A stretch of 64,000 nt of DNA from Hortaea werneckii. Taxonomy: Eukaryota > Ascomycota > Dothideomycetes > Mycosphaerellales > Teratosphaeriaceae. The position numbers and the translations under genes were made by a program. The first letter of the stretch is position 1. Every line of letters begins with the position of its first letter. Under the pieces are notes generated by a model, which was not told where the DNA came from, did no database searches, and saw nothing but the letters and a program-made list of their open reading frames with translations. Positions 23,100 to 34,028 of this stretch are shown here, in pieces. Where the stretch lies: NCBI GenBank assembly GCA_037044905.1, contig JBAOKB010000118.1, forward strand, positions 558,001 to 622,000. The letters run 5' to 3'.

Positions 23100-23636
23100 T
23101 CTTGTCTTCCAAGAAGCAGTAGCGCCTTGAGCAAAAGGAAATATGGCTGTTTTAGTTAGGCATCTTTAAGTTGGTTACTGGTTTATGTTCAGAAACAGAC
23201 GCTTGATTGGGATGAAAAGGTTGGATGGATGGATGAAAAACGGACGGGGGCGTCGGATTTCTCTTTTCCCCGTTCCGGAAGCTGCTTGCCCAATCTCGGA
23301 ACCACGTGCTCGTCTCTGATCATGACAACTGATTAGCAACCAAACCAGGCTTTGCGGGTGGGATCTGCATAAGTTTTGTACACGATTGGGGAGTCCGGGT
23401 CATTAGTAAGATCGGTCTACCTTATAATCTACTTTGGAGAACGGTGGGCTCAAGGAGCATGTTGGATGTTTGACGGAAACGCAGTACTCCTACATACTAC
23501 ACTCTCTTGCTCCCCGATTTGTGAGATTGCCTTTCTCAATCATCCATAAGGCCTTCCGAGAGAAAACACACATGCCTCCAAATCTGGAGCGAAATCGTAC
23601 TGCTCGCTAATCCACTCACCCAAGTTCTTCCGACGA
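23100..23636. other. Intergenic, no feature seen
   Basis: Promoter of the reductase-like gene and 3' flank of the next minus-strand gene. No ORF of interest. Confidence 0.6.
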
Positions 23637-24912
23637 TCAGTAGCGACTATCATCTGCCCCTCTACGTCCATCCTTCCTCCTCATAGCGTTGGAAATGACG
23701 CTCTGAAGTAGATTGACCGAAGTCTCTCTTCTACGTTCTGACTGCGAGCTGGCAGGCCGCTCCAGTACTGTATCGTCTTCGGTGACGAAATCGATCGCAT
23801 CTACGGACCGCCTGCCATCCCTCGCGACGCTGTATCTATTGCGACGCGCAGATTGCCTGGCAAGTCTTTCACTCTCATACTCAGGCTCTGGCTTCTGAAT
23901 CGGCGCAAAGGGCTCGTGTTGCGTGGTACTCGGTACTAGCCTCACTTCAGGCGGGAAGGACAGTCGTTTGCTCGTCGCAGAGGCATTGTTGGGATTTAGA
24001 TACAATCTTTGGTCCTCTATTGGGAATCCACAGAGTGCTGTCGTTGACAGCGATGGGCTGAGAGCATCGCCGTCCTCGAGATCCTCCGGTTCGAAATGGT
24101 ATTTGAAGGTCGCGTAGGGTTCGTCGACAGCGTCGATGAGCGCATAGGTGTATCGCCGGTTGGGCTCTCCCTTTTTCAGGATGCCGAGGGAATGCATGCT
24201 GCTCGATACTGTTAGTCATGATACTCGATGGAAAGTCTGAAACGCCTCCACGAAAGAATATCACTCACCCAAGACGATTGCCCAACTTCCTCTCGACTTC
24301 TTCATTGGAAAGCATCCCACTCATCCCCGCCCTCTCCCTCCTCCTCGCCCAGCTCCGAAAAACCTGCACCTCAAATGCCGCGGTATCAGCACATTCCGAT
24401 CCATCATCCGCCTCCGAAAAATAAGAAGGGAAAAAGAACCCCATCTTCTCCACTACCCTCCTCCTCTCAAAATCCGACCCCGAAGTAAAGAGCCCAAACA
24501 TCGTTTTCCCCTGCCATCCCTCCCGCTCGCCGCAGCCCCAGGAAACGATACATTGGCCTCGGACCAGGAGCTTGAAAAAGTAATATCGGACTTCCCTGCC
24601 ATCCTCCCCTTGCCTGATCCCGGAAACAGGTCTGGGGCATGTGTAGACGATCCAGAATTGACTCGAGGCGTATATAGGGATTGAGACTTCCGCAGTGCGT
24701 GATGTAGGGTCGAGGTAATAGGTCGTACCGATCACCCTGGAGTCTGTGCAGGATTCTTCGACGAGGAAACGGTCTGTAGGAAGTTCGCCACTTGCGAAGT
24801 TGACGAGGTCGTCTTCCGGCACGGGCATCGCGGATGGTAGAGCTGCCTCTGGGATTGTGAGGGCATCGTACTGCGATTGCAGAGCGATTGTGATGCCGCG
24901 GTATGTCGGCAT
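23637..24912 (-). CDS. Uncharacterised fungal protein, two exons
   Basis: Exons 24269-24912 and 23637-24198 with a 70-nt intron (donor GTGAGT, branch-like CTAAC, acceptor GAGCAG). Splicing joins NRLG to MHSLGILKK and gives 401 aa. I chose the ATG at 24910-24912 (MPTYRGITIALQSQYDA); the frame is open upstream to 25146 but contains no ATG there. The N-terminal half has a beta-rich character with ASSQFWIVY, RYYFFKLLVRGQ and IVSWGCGE, resembling a fungal family of unknown function that starts with a similar short N-terminal motif (DUF7918-like, from memory only). The C-terminal half is polar and Arg/Ser-rich, likely disordered. Function unknown. Confidence 0.65.
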
Positions 24913-25471
24913 GAAGGCGGTGGTAACTTGTTGCACGGGATCGTGAGTATTGAGATTCTTCCCGATGGATGTTGAAGTAGGTGTGACTTCTGATGATCGA
25001 ATTTTTGAGGCGGGAATATGCGGCAGTTGAAGTGGACGTGAACAGTAGGAGCGCCTCGTGTTTGCCACGTGCGGCGTGAACCTTCGGCAAGTTGACCTCA
25101 ATTCACAGCATCCCGTCTGCAAAGTCGTACGCTTGGTTGTGCTCCGTCATGATTCTAGTAACATGCACCGATATAAGATTGCTTTAATTCTTTGCGGCTT
25201 TTGCTTCGATTGTTGTTGGCCACAATACCCTTGACGCCCTTCAATTCTCTTGGAAGCCGTTGTTTTAAAACATGCAGTCATTCTTCCATACACGTCAATG
25301 CAACTGACTACTGAAAATATTCCACAAGCTCGAGCAGATCAGGAGCAAGTAGTGCAATAGTATAAGCCAAATACCCGGCAATCCGAATCGTAATCTGAGG
25401 AGATGATGGTAATGAGACAATCGAAAGTGCTCTTTCACATCCTTGAGCCACCTAGGAATAATCTTCCAACC
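24913..25471. other. Intergenic, no feature seen
   Basis: The in-frame open stretch upstream of the previous gene (24913-25146) lacks an ATG and could hold leader or an additional 5' exon. Nothing else is recognised. Confidence 0.45.
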
Positions 25472-26022
25472 CTAAGTACCCTTCTCCTTCACACTCCCCA
25501 TCCTCCACCTCTCCAACCCATATCCAACCCACATCAACGCCACCACACCGGCAAAAAGATACCGCTGCTCGCCTCCCACGGCGATATCAGGATCCTTCCA
25601 GTCAGTGCCCGGGTAGAAGATCGCGCTTAGCCCTGCCGCGCAGTAGAAGCTCCCGACGATGGCGCCGTGCAAGACGGACCGTAGACCGTCTTCTTTGCTC
25701 ATCGGCGTGAAGCACGGTCGCGCGGTGAGGTAGAGCGACATGGATGATAGCATGACGCCTAGGGTCATTGTCTGGCCGTTGTGGAAACGGGCGTGGGGAG
25801 GCCTTTTTTGGGGGGTGATCAGGGGTTAGCGTAATTACATGCAGCGGATTTTGGTGGGAGAGAGGGATTTCCTGGGAGGAGTTGGGATGCGAACCATTTA
25901 GGATTGTAGACGTGGGTTTCGTTGAAGTCTGCGGCGAAGGCGCCGATGCTGTAGGCTAGGTTGCCGAGCAGGATGCCTACCCGACCTGGTGTGAACCAAG
26001 GTTGGGGTGCGGTCGACGCCAT
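25472..26022 (-). CDS. Small four-helix membrane protein, DUF6640-like
   Basis: Exons 25895-26022 and 25472-25802. The 92-nt intron has the unusual donor GTTCGC, a GCTAAC branch motif and an AAAAAAG acceptor. Splicing restores NPKWPPHARFHNGQTM, and the product is 152 aa. Four hydrophobic segments are visible: residues about 13-30, after NGQTM, around SVLHGAIVGSFYCAAGLSA, and RYLFAGVVALMWVGYGL. The NP-x-WPPHA-x-FHNGQTM signature belongs to a family of fungal membrane proteins of unknown function (DUF6640, from memory). No catalytic role can be assigned. The ATG at 26020-26022 is the only one giving the full first helix. Confidence 0.72.
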
Positions 26023-27211
26023 GGCTCGTGGTTCTACGGAATTGTCTTGTGGCGAACGAGTCGAGAGGCCAGGCGTGTGTGGTTAACGAAATGAGACGCT
26101 TTTTCTTTGCGGAATGAGCAGAGCAGGGAAGATGCTGGAGTCTACTTGATATTTCAACGATCTCTTTCGATGGCGTGAAATGGAATGGAAGCAATGGAGG
26201 AAAGTATGATGGCTGCTTTCAGTTACGCTAATAAGACAATACATACGCAATACCTCCTACAGTCTGAGTGATAAGCTGTGCCAGGGAAAAGGAAACGTCT
26301 CCCTTCCGCTCTCTAGCCTTTAGTCTCTGGGCTGCTACGCGGTTCTTAGACAGATGCAATAATGGTACACGCAAGGCAACAGGAAATCTCCTTGACATGG
26401 CCGTGATAGACTGCTCTCAAACCGGGCCCCGAACCGCAAGGCTGACGCCGACGCCGACTTAACCCGTACCCCACATGCAGCAACTGCTTCCCGGGCTCCA
26501 CTGATGCCATGTGACGATGATGCACACTTCCCTCCTCAACCGACCGGGAGTTACCTTCTGTACCTTGTTGATCACAACCGTCCTTACAACATCTTTGCGT
26601 CGGGAAAGGGTTGATCAGAGCTTCATCAACAACGAACTCTCAGGCAAAAGAGACGAACACAGCTGCAGGTCGAACTAGCTTGACTGCCGACAGCTTGACA
26701 CGACGGTGAAGCTTACCCTGGCTGAGCTTCATACACCGATCAACGAGCTCGTGCGGCTGTGAACCGCCCCCCGTATAATCGCCGTCTAGGCAGAAACATC
26801 TCCTCAACCAGACTCGACTCCTCTTTGATTGTAAAATCTTGCCTACGTATATTATCATCCATCTACTCGAACAATAACGACGCCTGCCGATACCGTCTCG
26901 CCCCGTGATACCTCCGCCACTGCCTAGCAATCGTGACCGCCACTGAACCGAAGCGAATAGCAACCTACAACATTTTACCCTCTCAGTCATCGACGTCGTC
27001 AGTCTGCCTCACTCGTCCTCTGAACAACACGACCATTCCAGCCCCGACTGCATAAGCACGACGAGCCATTCTCCAAAGCGGTGTGCCTAACCACATCCGA
27101 CGGGCAACCCTCCCAGTCCAACCCAACCTTCCAACCGTCCTCGCACTCAACTGGTCTATCCCTTCCGAAGTTCCGTGCGAATAAGAAACACCAATAGCCC
27201 TCGAAGCCAGC
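26023..27211. other. Divergent intergenic region
   Basis: Shared upstream region between the DUF6640-like gene (minus) and the Yippee-like gene (plus). ORFs of 60-116 codons are present but none shows a family signature. Confidence 0.55.
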
Positions 27212-27618
27212 ATGGGCCTCGCCTACAACGTCTACCTCAACGCCAAACGCATCTACGGCTGCAAAACATGCAAGACGCACCTAGCCGACCACGACGAGAT
27301 CATAAGCCGGGTACGTCACCCCTCCCTCTTCTACCCTCCCTTCCTCTCACACCCAATCTAACCCCTTCCTTTCCCTCAACCCAGAACTTCCGCGGCCAAC
27401 ACGGCAAAGCCTACCTCTTCAACGCGGTGGTAAACACAATCAGCGGCGAAGCCGGCGAGAGGAACATGACGACGGGCCGCCACATCGTGCGCGACGTCGC
27501 GTGTCGGCAGTGTAAAGAGGTGGTCGGGTGGAAGTACGATCGGGCCTATGAGCCCAGCGAGAAGTACAAGGAGGGGAAGTTTATCCTGGAGCAGGAGTTG
27601 TTGTGTCAGGTTAGTTAG
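27212..27618 (+). CDS. Yippee-like zinc-binding protein
   Basis: Exons 27212-27310 and 27385-27618 (intron 74 nt, GTACGT...CCAG), giving 110 aa. Zinc-binding pairs are CKTC (residues 17-20) and CRQC in VRDVACRQCKEVVGWKY, separated by about 50 residues as in Yippee/Mis18-fold proteins. Other family markers are FRGQHGKAYLF, NMTTGRHIV and YKEGKFILE. Yippee proteins are small conserved eukaryotic proteins of uncertain function. A GTTAGT donor at 27610 and a TTTTTAG acceptor at 27717-27718 allow an alternative last exon replacing the final two residues with about 22 others, so the C-terminus is uncertain. Confidence 0.85.
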
Positions 27619-28276
27619 GATGATGGAGGGGGGAAGGGGAGAGGTGGTATGGGGTGACGAGGGAGGGGTTGATTTGGAGTTGGAGGATAAGACGACCATG
27701 GGATTTCTCTTTTTAGGTTTGGGAGGAGGGATGGCGTTCTTGGGCAAGGCACGGTGGTTCGGGGGAGGGTGGCACGACAGACTGATGGTTTTCCGGGAAA
27801 CTACTTTGGGAGGGGGGAAAAGGGCTAGCGGATGGCGTTGGTGGGATTTGAATAATCTTGGATACGAATGATATGAGAACATTCTGAGGGCACGCAGAGC
27901 TACTCAACCTAGAAAGTCTATTTGCCGATCAACAGGTTCTCTTGAAGATGGACAGCACTGACCACCATTATAGTCGGTGGAATCATTAGTTGTGAAAGAC
28001 CTTCCTGACTTTGCGAGCAGGGTACAGGAAGATTGAAGCCTCGGACTCTCTTTCTACAACGTGCAGGGCATAAGACGTGAGGTGTGTCATTGCAATGTTT
28101 TGAATCGCTTTATCCGCAGCTAGCTTTTTGATGCGGTTCCAGTTGCAATCCGCCCAGTCACTCGAAGTCGCGAACAGGTATGCGTGCTAAGAGCTCCTTA
28201 AGCAATCCTTATTGCGCCCCATCGAAAACCCGCTCCGTCAGACAAGTAATCAGCAACTAAAGGTCGGTTAGAGCAT
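27619..28276. other. Convergent 3' flanks
   Basis: Lies between the Yippee-like gene and RPL16. It includes a possible alternative last exon of the Yippee gene (27719-27787); otherwise nothing is recognised. Confidence 0.55.
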
Positions 28277-29256
28277 CTAGTAGCCGTACTGCTCGAGCTG
28301 CTGCCTGGTCTCCTGGCTGATGTTCGCGTTGGCCTTGGCGTCCTGCAGCATCTTCTGGGCTGCGCGCTTGCGCTCGTAGTACGCCTGGCCCTTGACCTTT
28401 CTCCTCTCCTCGAGCCTAAGCAGAAAATGTTAGCATGCTATCCCGATTTTCCCGCTGATAGTGCGTGTGTCCCGCAACATACTTCTCAACGATGTCTCTG
28501 TACTTCCAGCCGAACTCGTGGCCCAGTCTGCCGACGGTGCAGTACTTCTTGCCCGGCCTCAGGCGGAGCACACGGAGTGCCTGGGGGACCACCACCCTCT
28601 TCTTGCGGTCGTATGGCGGCGGCACACCCTCAAAGGTTTTTAGGCGCTCGAGGGCCTTGGCACCACGCTCGGTCTTGTGGGGCAGCATGCCACGGACGGT
28701 GCGCCAGAACATCTTGGCCGGCTGGCGGTAGTGCCAGGGACCACCACGCGAAGCATTGAAACGGGTCTGCTTGCGGAGGAAGGCGGAGTAGTTCACTGTT
28801 GGTCGGTCGCGAAGTTAGTATGGTTCCAGTTGATTCGGTGCTCGTAGATGTCCAGGTTCTCGAGATCTCGGTATCGTAGTAGGATGGGGCAACGTACGCT
28901 TAGCACGGAAGAACTCGCCAGAGATGTTCAGCTGCTCGCAGCGGACAACGACGATCTTCTGGCCGTTGAGCAGCTATGTCCAGAGTTAGGATCCCAGATC
29001 GCATCTTCAAAAACCAGCCAAATCCTGCACTCACCTGCTTGGCAACCGTGGAGGCGAGACGACCGAGAAGGTGGCCTGTTGTGGAATATCCATTAGCATC
29101 CTGCCCATCTCTGATGTATCCCTTCCCGCCATGCTCTTGGATGTTGGTGTTTGCGTACCCTTCCCGTCAACGACGACGACCGGCTCGAAGCTGCTCATCC
29201 GTTAGTGATATGGTTTCGCGCATTCATGCTGGTGATTCTCGGACATACGTGGACAT
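28277..29256 (-). CDS. RPL16: 60S ribosomal protein L16 (uL13, L13a family)
   Basis: Six exons: 29249-29256, 29159-29190, 29035-29075, 28898-28973, 28483-28795 and 28277-28415, giving 202 aa, the usual family length. All junctions are GT-AG and keep frame. The protein starts MSTFEPVVVVDGKGHLLGRL and continues through ASTVAKQLLNGQKIVVVRCE, EFFRAKLNYSAFLRK, MFWRTVRGMLPHKTERGAKA and PPPYDRKKRVVVP to LEERRKVKGQAYYERKRA and the C-terminus. uL13 is a structural protein of the large subunit. The first coding exon is only 8 nt, and five introns crowd the 5' two thirds, as is common for fungal ribosomal protein genes. Confidence 0.96.
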
Positions 29257-30253
29257 GGTGCCGGTGGTATGCTGTGGTGTTAGTAGGTCCCAATATCGTC
29301 GCTGTGAAACTCGAAGTTCAGCGTGGAACAATTCGGCCGTGTGCAGAATTGAGGTGCCAAGCCCGTGATCAAAAGTTCCGCTCTGTGACTGCGAAAATGC
29401 GGGGCGGTCCTGATTTGACGCTAGCGGATGTACCCACCATCCTGTTCCTCAATGTAGCGCTGGATCTTCGAAGATTTACCAGATGTCCACCTTTCATCAT
29501 GCCTGCTAAGAGGCCACTTCGTTATGTTAAATGGCACGACGCAGAATGTGGGAACAAACATTGGAAATCGTTGATAGACTCCTCCATTGCGATGTACGAT
29601 AGAGAACAGCTATGAACACTTGTCCATAACGGTGAACAGACAACGCGCCCAGTGGGCAAGAGTTTATTGAACTTGTATCAAAGAAGGACGCCGTTGTACA
29701 TTGATAGACCATCACTTGCTACTGCAAACAGACCTGTGATCATTGGTAGAGGCACGTGTTTCACACCACCTACTATTCGCGTTGGCAGTACCGCTTCGAG
29801 ACGCCTCCACACAGCCAAGTTCTCAGAGACTCGCTGTTCTAGCAGACATATTCTCCCGTTCGCAGGGTAGTATTAGACGGCGCAACCGGTAATAGATCCC
29901 GGCAATCTGATTGGATTTGCTGCGAGTCTAGAGCACAGTAAAGTCCTGTAATCCCATATCCTTTTGGATAGCAGGCTGTTAACGCAACCGTGGATACCTA
30001 AGTAAGGTGTTGCAGCTCTGTAGTGCCTCAGGACAAACCGATCGCGGGACATCTCGGCGCAAGCCGACAAGACCCTGAGGTGGGCTTTGGGCTGAAGGAG
30101 AGGGCTGCAACATGACATCTTCATAGCGAAAAATATCACGGGCGAGCAGTTGGGCGTACGCACGCATCCACACATCTACCCCTTTCTCATCCCTTCCACC
30201 AAGCTCCCTCACATCCTAGAAACCCCATCACTGTCTCTTCTCCCGTCGCAACC
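29257..30253. other. Divergent promoter region RPL16 / BAG-domain gene
   Basis: No coding gene recognised. The part from 30116 to 30253 is open in the BAG frame but contains no ATG. Confidence 0.55.
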
Positions 30254-31468
30254 GTGGCTTCCCCAACCTTATTCGAGACTCTATCCACGGGTCTCAACAA
30301 TATCACTACCGCGCTGCTCCCGCGATCAGCCCTCGCGCGCGCGCATCAAGCGTTCGAACACGTTCTTGATTACAACCGGCCTGCAGGCGCCTTTGGAAAG
30401 CCGCTCGTAGCCACCGACGACGTACACGGCGCAATCACTGGAATCACCGACTGGTTAGCGGGCCGCTCCTCACTTGAGAACACCACCCTCCTCCTCTCCC
30501 TCTGCACCTTCCTCGTCCTCGCCATGTCTTGGACCTCCCGTCTCGGGAATCTCGGCCGCTTCTCACCTTTCACGCGTTCGCCGCAGCAAGCAGGGAGCAC
30601 GAAGGTCCGCGACGAAGACTTCAGCTACATCACTGCGGAGGATCTGCAAAGACACGGCGCAGATGGCGCGACGGCGAACCATAAGACCTCCAACGAAAGC
30701 CTTGGGCCACCCCGCGATACGGATATGCTGGTCTTGAAGAACAAGAGGAAAGAGTACACGGTTCATTTCCCAGCCTATAGCATCGGCAAGGGCGAGTTGA
30801 CCGTGGGCACTGTGAGACACGCAGCGGCGAAGAAGGCTGGCGTGAGCGACGCGAGAAGGATCAAGATCCTCTACCGGGGCAAGAACTTGAAGGATGACCT
30901 CCGCACGTGCAAAGCGGAGGGGCTACGCGATGGCTCCGAGTTACTACTCACCATCGCTGATGTCTCATCCTCAGCCTCGGGCTCGGAAGATGACGATGAT
31001 GACGAAGATGAGCTAGCCGACGGGGCAGGACAGGATGGCGAAGGCGAAGGCGGAAGGCGACGGAGAAACCGGGGCAAGAAGAGCAAGAAGAAGGCGAAAC
31101 GTGAGGCTTCATACCAACAGAACTCCGAACATCTCGGTGTCCCGCCTGCGACCTCGTCTCAACCCTCTACGCGTCCGCAGAGTCCCAAGCCGCCGACCCC
31201 TGCCACCCCGATCGATAAGATCCGGGCCCTTCGTGGCACGCTGGAGTCCTTCTTGCCGCAGGTGCAGGACTTCCAGCGTTCACCGCCTGAGGACCCGGGA
31301 AAGAAGGAGTACGAACATAAGCGGCTGTCGGAGACGGTTTTGACGCAGGTACTGTTGAAATTGGACGGCGTGGACACAGAAGGTGACCAGGAAGCAAGAG
31401 CTAAGAGGAAAGAGCTTGTTAAGGATACCCAGGCTGTGCTTCATGATATCGATGCTGTGATGAAATGA
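30254..31468 (+). CDS. BAG-domain Hsp70 nucleotide-exchange factor with TM and ubiquitin-like domain
   Basis: A 404-codon frame. A hydrophobic segment at about 76-92 (LLLSLCTFLVLAMSW) predicts a membrane anchor. Residues about 158-237 form a ubiquitin-like fold (KEYTVHFPAYSIGKGELTVG, RRIKILYRGKNLKDD, LRDGSELLLTI). After acidic and Lys/Arg-rich linkers, residues about 315-404 form a C-terminal BAG domain (IDKIRALRGTLESFLPQV ... KRKELVKDTQAVLHDIDAV). This matches Snl1/Bag101-type co-chaperones that bind the Hsp70 ATPase domain at the ER or nuclear membrane. The frame has no ATG between the upstream stop at 30113-30115 and an internal Met inside the membrane segment (about 30524). The best start is GTG at 30254 in the context ACCGTGGCTTCC, where an ATG would be expected. 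No intron is needed. Confidence 0.82.
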   Translation: MASPTLFETLSTGLNNITTALLPRSALARAHQAFEHVLDYNRPAGAFGKPLVATDDVHGAITGITDWLAGRSSLENTTLLLSLCTFLVLAMSWTSRLGNLGRFSPFTRSPQQAGSTKVRDEDFSYITAEDLQRHGADGATANHKTSNESLGPPRDTDMLVLKNKRKEYTVHFPAYSIGKGELTVGTVRHAAAKKAGVSDARRIKILYRGKNLKDDLRTCKAEGLRDGSELLLTIADVSSSASGSEDDDDDEDELADGAGQDGEGEGGRRRRNRGKKSKKKAKREASYQQNSEHLGVPPATSSQPSTRPQSPKPPTPATPIDKIRALRGTLESFLPQVQDFQRSPPEDPGKKEYEHKRLSETVLTQVLLKLDGVDTEGDQEARAKRKELVKDTQAVLHDIDAVMK

Positions 31469-32231
31469 AGGTCACGATCACGGCTCTGACGGCTGAGAAA
31501 AAAGGGCTGGAAGGAAGAAACTCTGCATGATGATTATATTTTGTTTTGATGGAGCGGTTAGCGACGCAGTCTGGTTTTCGTTGCATGGGAAAGCGCGTGC
31601 ATGGTGTCTGGGCGTTTTCTCTTTTCGCGGTGAGCTGGTGTATGCATAGCGGGCTGCTCCTGTGAAGATATCTGATCCTCTCTAGTCTTACCTTCATACC
31701 ACGAAACGAAAGGAGATACTTGCCACCTCTGCCCACTATGTCTGCTCTATAGGCTGTTTTATCTGACCTACTTGTCGGCGCTCAATGCAACGCAGATCTC
31801 TGCCACGCTTGATTGTATACCTGCGACGTGATGCTCCACCCGAGCTGTATACCTCGGCAAGCACCGGTACAGCCGCACGCCTTACCCCACACTCTCTGGA
31901 GCTTCCCTTCGCCCTGGCCCCATCATCGTCCAGGGCCACTCTACTCCAATGCTGATCACCTGCACCTTTAAATGCCTGTACCGACATAATCACGGATATC
32001 GCTCGTCGATTGTCCGGACTTGAAACCCGAGCCGCTGCACTTGGAGTTGGGCTCCATAAAGAGGTGGGGACATCATCTTTCCTTCCATTACCTCTCTTAC
32101 CTCTCTCCCTCTCTCTCTTTACCTACACTACATCCGACCTACTACGACCCCACCCTGAACCCAACCAACCCTCACCCTCTCCGGCCTCCTCCCAGAGCCA
32201 CGACCCGTCAAACACAGCAGCAACAGCAACA
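31469..32231. other. Intergenic: BAG gene 3' flank and ligase promoter
   Basis: The ligase frame is open upstream to about 32010 without an ATG. The last 150 nt are CT-rich with CAACAG repeats just before the start. Confidence 0.6.
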
Positions 32232-34028
32232 ATGCCCTCCGCCCTCTCCCGCCTCGCAACCCTCGCATCCCACTTCGCCCCCTCCTCCGCCAGTCCCACG
32301 CCCGCCGACAACAGCCCCACCCCCCGTCCTACCCAACAACCCCCGCACATCCACCAACTCTCCCCAACCTTCTTCCTCTGGCGCGCCGCCCAAATCGAAC
32401 CCTCCGCCCCTTGCATCTACCACACCAACTCCCTTGGCCAGATCGTCCAGCGCTCGTACCTCGAAACGGCCGATCGCGCGCGGGGACTGGCGTATTTCCT
32501 CCGCAAGAAGGGCTTCAAGCGCGTCGGGATCCTGGCTTCCAATACCCCGGCTTTTCTGGAGAGTATTTTTGGGATCGGGGCTGCGGGGGCGGTGAATGTG
32601 GCTATTAATTACAGGTTGAAGCCCGAGGATCTGGAGTATATCTTTGAACATGCGGAGGTGGATTCGATTCTGGTGGATAGGGAGTTTGTCGGTCTGTTGG
32701 AGGGATTTCAGAAGAGGTTCCCCCGTGTGAGGGTCATTGTGGATGAGGATACGGATGGGGTTGAGGGGGAGTATGATCGGGTGGTACGCGAGGGGTGGGA
32801 GGAAGATGAGCGGGCCGGGGCTCGGGGTTGGGAAGGGTTGGAGACGCAGGTCCCCGATGAGGATGCGCTTATTGCCCTCGCGTATACGTCTGGGACGACT
32901 GCGAAGCCTAAGGGGGTCGAGTATACGCATCGCTCGTGTTATCTGGCTGCGTTGGCGAATGTGATTGAGTCGAACCTCAACTCGCATCGGAGTTCTGCGG
33001 ACCGGTGTCATTACCTCTGGACCCTGCCTATGTTCCACGCGATGGGCTGGACGTTCCCCTGGGCTGTTACGGCGGTGAGGGGCACTCATTATACCCTCCG
33101 CAAGATCGAGTACCCGGAGATCTGGCGCTTGCTTAAGACGGAGTCGATCAGCCATTTCAACGCGGCGCCGACTGTGAATACCCTCCTCTGCGCGGACCCC
33201 AACGCCGAAGCCCTGCCCGAGCCCGTGAGGGTCACCGTCGCCGCCTCGCCGCCTACCGCGCACCTGTTCGAGACGATGGAGGGCCTGAATCTCCATCCCG
33301 TCCACGTCTACGGCCTGACGGAAACATACGGCCCCGTGACCAAGGGCTACCATATGCCAGAGTGGAGGGACCTCCCGACCAAAGAGAAGTACGCGAAGAT
33401 GGCACGTCAGGGCCACGGGTTCATCGCTTCCCTCCCCGCCCGCGTGATCCGGACGAACCAGGACGACGCCGGGTCCTGGGAGCCTGCGGACGACGATGGC
33501 GCGATCGTAGACGTCGCCCGGGACGGCAAGGAAATCGGCGAGATCGTCTTTGTCGGGAACCTCTGCGCGAAAGGTTACTACAAGGATCCCGTCGCCACCC
33601 GCAAGCTTTTCCACGGCGGCGTCCTGCATTCCGGCGATCTGGCTGTCTGGCACCGGGACGGCGCGATCCAGATTCTCGATCGTGCCAAGGATATTATCAT
33701 TTCTGGCGGGGAGAATATTTCCTCGGTCGCGTTGGAGGGCATGTTAGTCACGCATCCGGATCTGCTCGAGGCGGCCTGCGTAGGCGTCAAGGACGAGAAG
33801 TGGGGGGAGGCGCCGAAGGCTTTTGTGACGGTCAAGGAGGGGAGAGGGGCCAGTGTGACGGGGGAGGATGTGATTCGTTGGGCTAAGGAGACCAGTGGGA
33901 TTAGTCGGTTCATGGTTCCGAAGGAGGTGGAAGTGTTGCGGGAGTTGCCTAAGACGAGTACGGGGAAGGTGCGGAAGAATGTTTTGAGGGAGTGGGCGAA
34001 GGGTGGGAGGAGGGAGGAGGGTAGCTAG
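32232..34028 (+). CDS. AMP-forming acyl-CoA synthetase / acyl-activating enzyme
   Basis: Single exon of 598 aa from the ATG at 32232 (ACAATGCCC). It carries the ANL-superfamily motifs: AYTSGTTAKPKGVEYTHR (P-loop-like A3), MFHAMGWTFPWAV, YGLTETYGP (A5), HSGDLAVWHRDGAIQILDR and KDIIISGGENISS (A7-A8), and PKTSTGKVRKNVLREW (A10, catalytic Lys). The enzyme should activate a carboxylic acid with ATP and transfer it to CoA. The sequence pattern resembles fungal and plant medium-chain or aromatic acyl-activating enzymes; substrate is not predictable. The N-terminal about 45 residues are Ser/Ala/Pro-rich with few acidic residues and could be a mitochondrial presequence. The C-terminus EEGS is not a peroxisomal PTS1. 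Confidence 0.88.
   Translation: MPSALSRLATLASHFAPSSASPTPADNSPTPRPTQQPPHIHQLSPTFFLWRAAQIEPSAPCIYHTNSLGQIVQRSYLETADRARGLAYFLRKKGFKRVGILASNTPAFLESIFGIGAAGAVNVAINYRLKPEDLEYIFEHAEVDSILVDREFVGLLEGFQKRFPRVRVIVDEDTDGVEGEYDRVVREGWEEDERAGARGWEGLETQVPDEDALIALAYTSGTTAKPKGVEYTHRSCYLAALANVIESNLNSHRSSADRCHYLWTLPMFHAMGWTFPWAVTAVRGTHYTLRKIEYPEIWRLLKTESISHFNAAPTVNTLLCADPNAEALPEPVRVTVAASPPTAHLFETMEGLNLHPVHVYGLTETYGPVTKGYHMPEWRDLPTKEKYAKMARQGHGFIASLPARVIRTNQDDAGSWEPADDDGAIVDVARDGKEIGEIVFVGNLCAKGYYKDPVATRKLFHGGVLHSGDLAVWHRDGAIQILDRAKDIIISGGENISSVALEGMLVTHPDLLEAACVGVKDEKWGEAPKAFVTVKEGRGASVTGEDVIRWAKETSGISRFMVPKEVEVLRELPKTSTGKVRKNVLREWAKGGRREEGS

Noticed and set aside
32208..33653. 481-codon antisense ORF opposite the acyl-CoA synthetase gene
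   Set aside because: A shadow of GC-rich coding sequence; no domain, while the plus strand has a full set of enzyme motifs.
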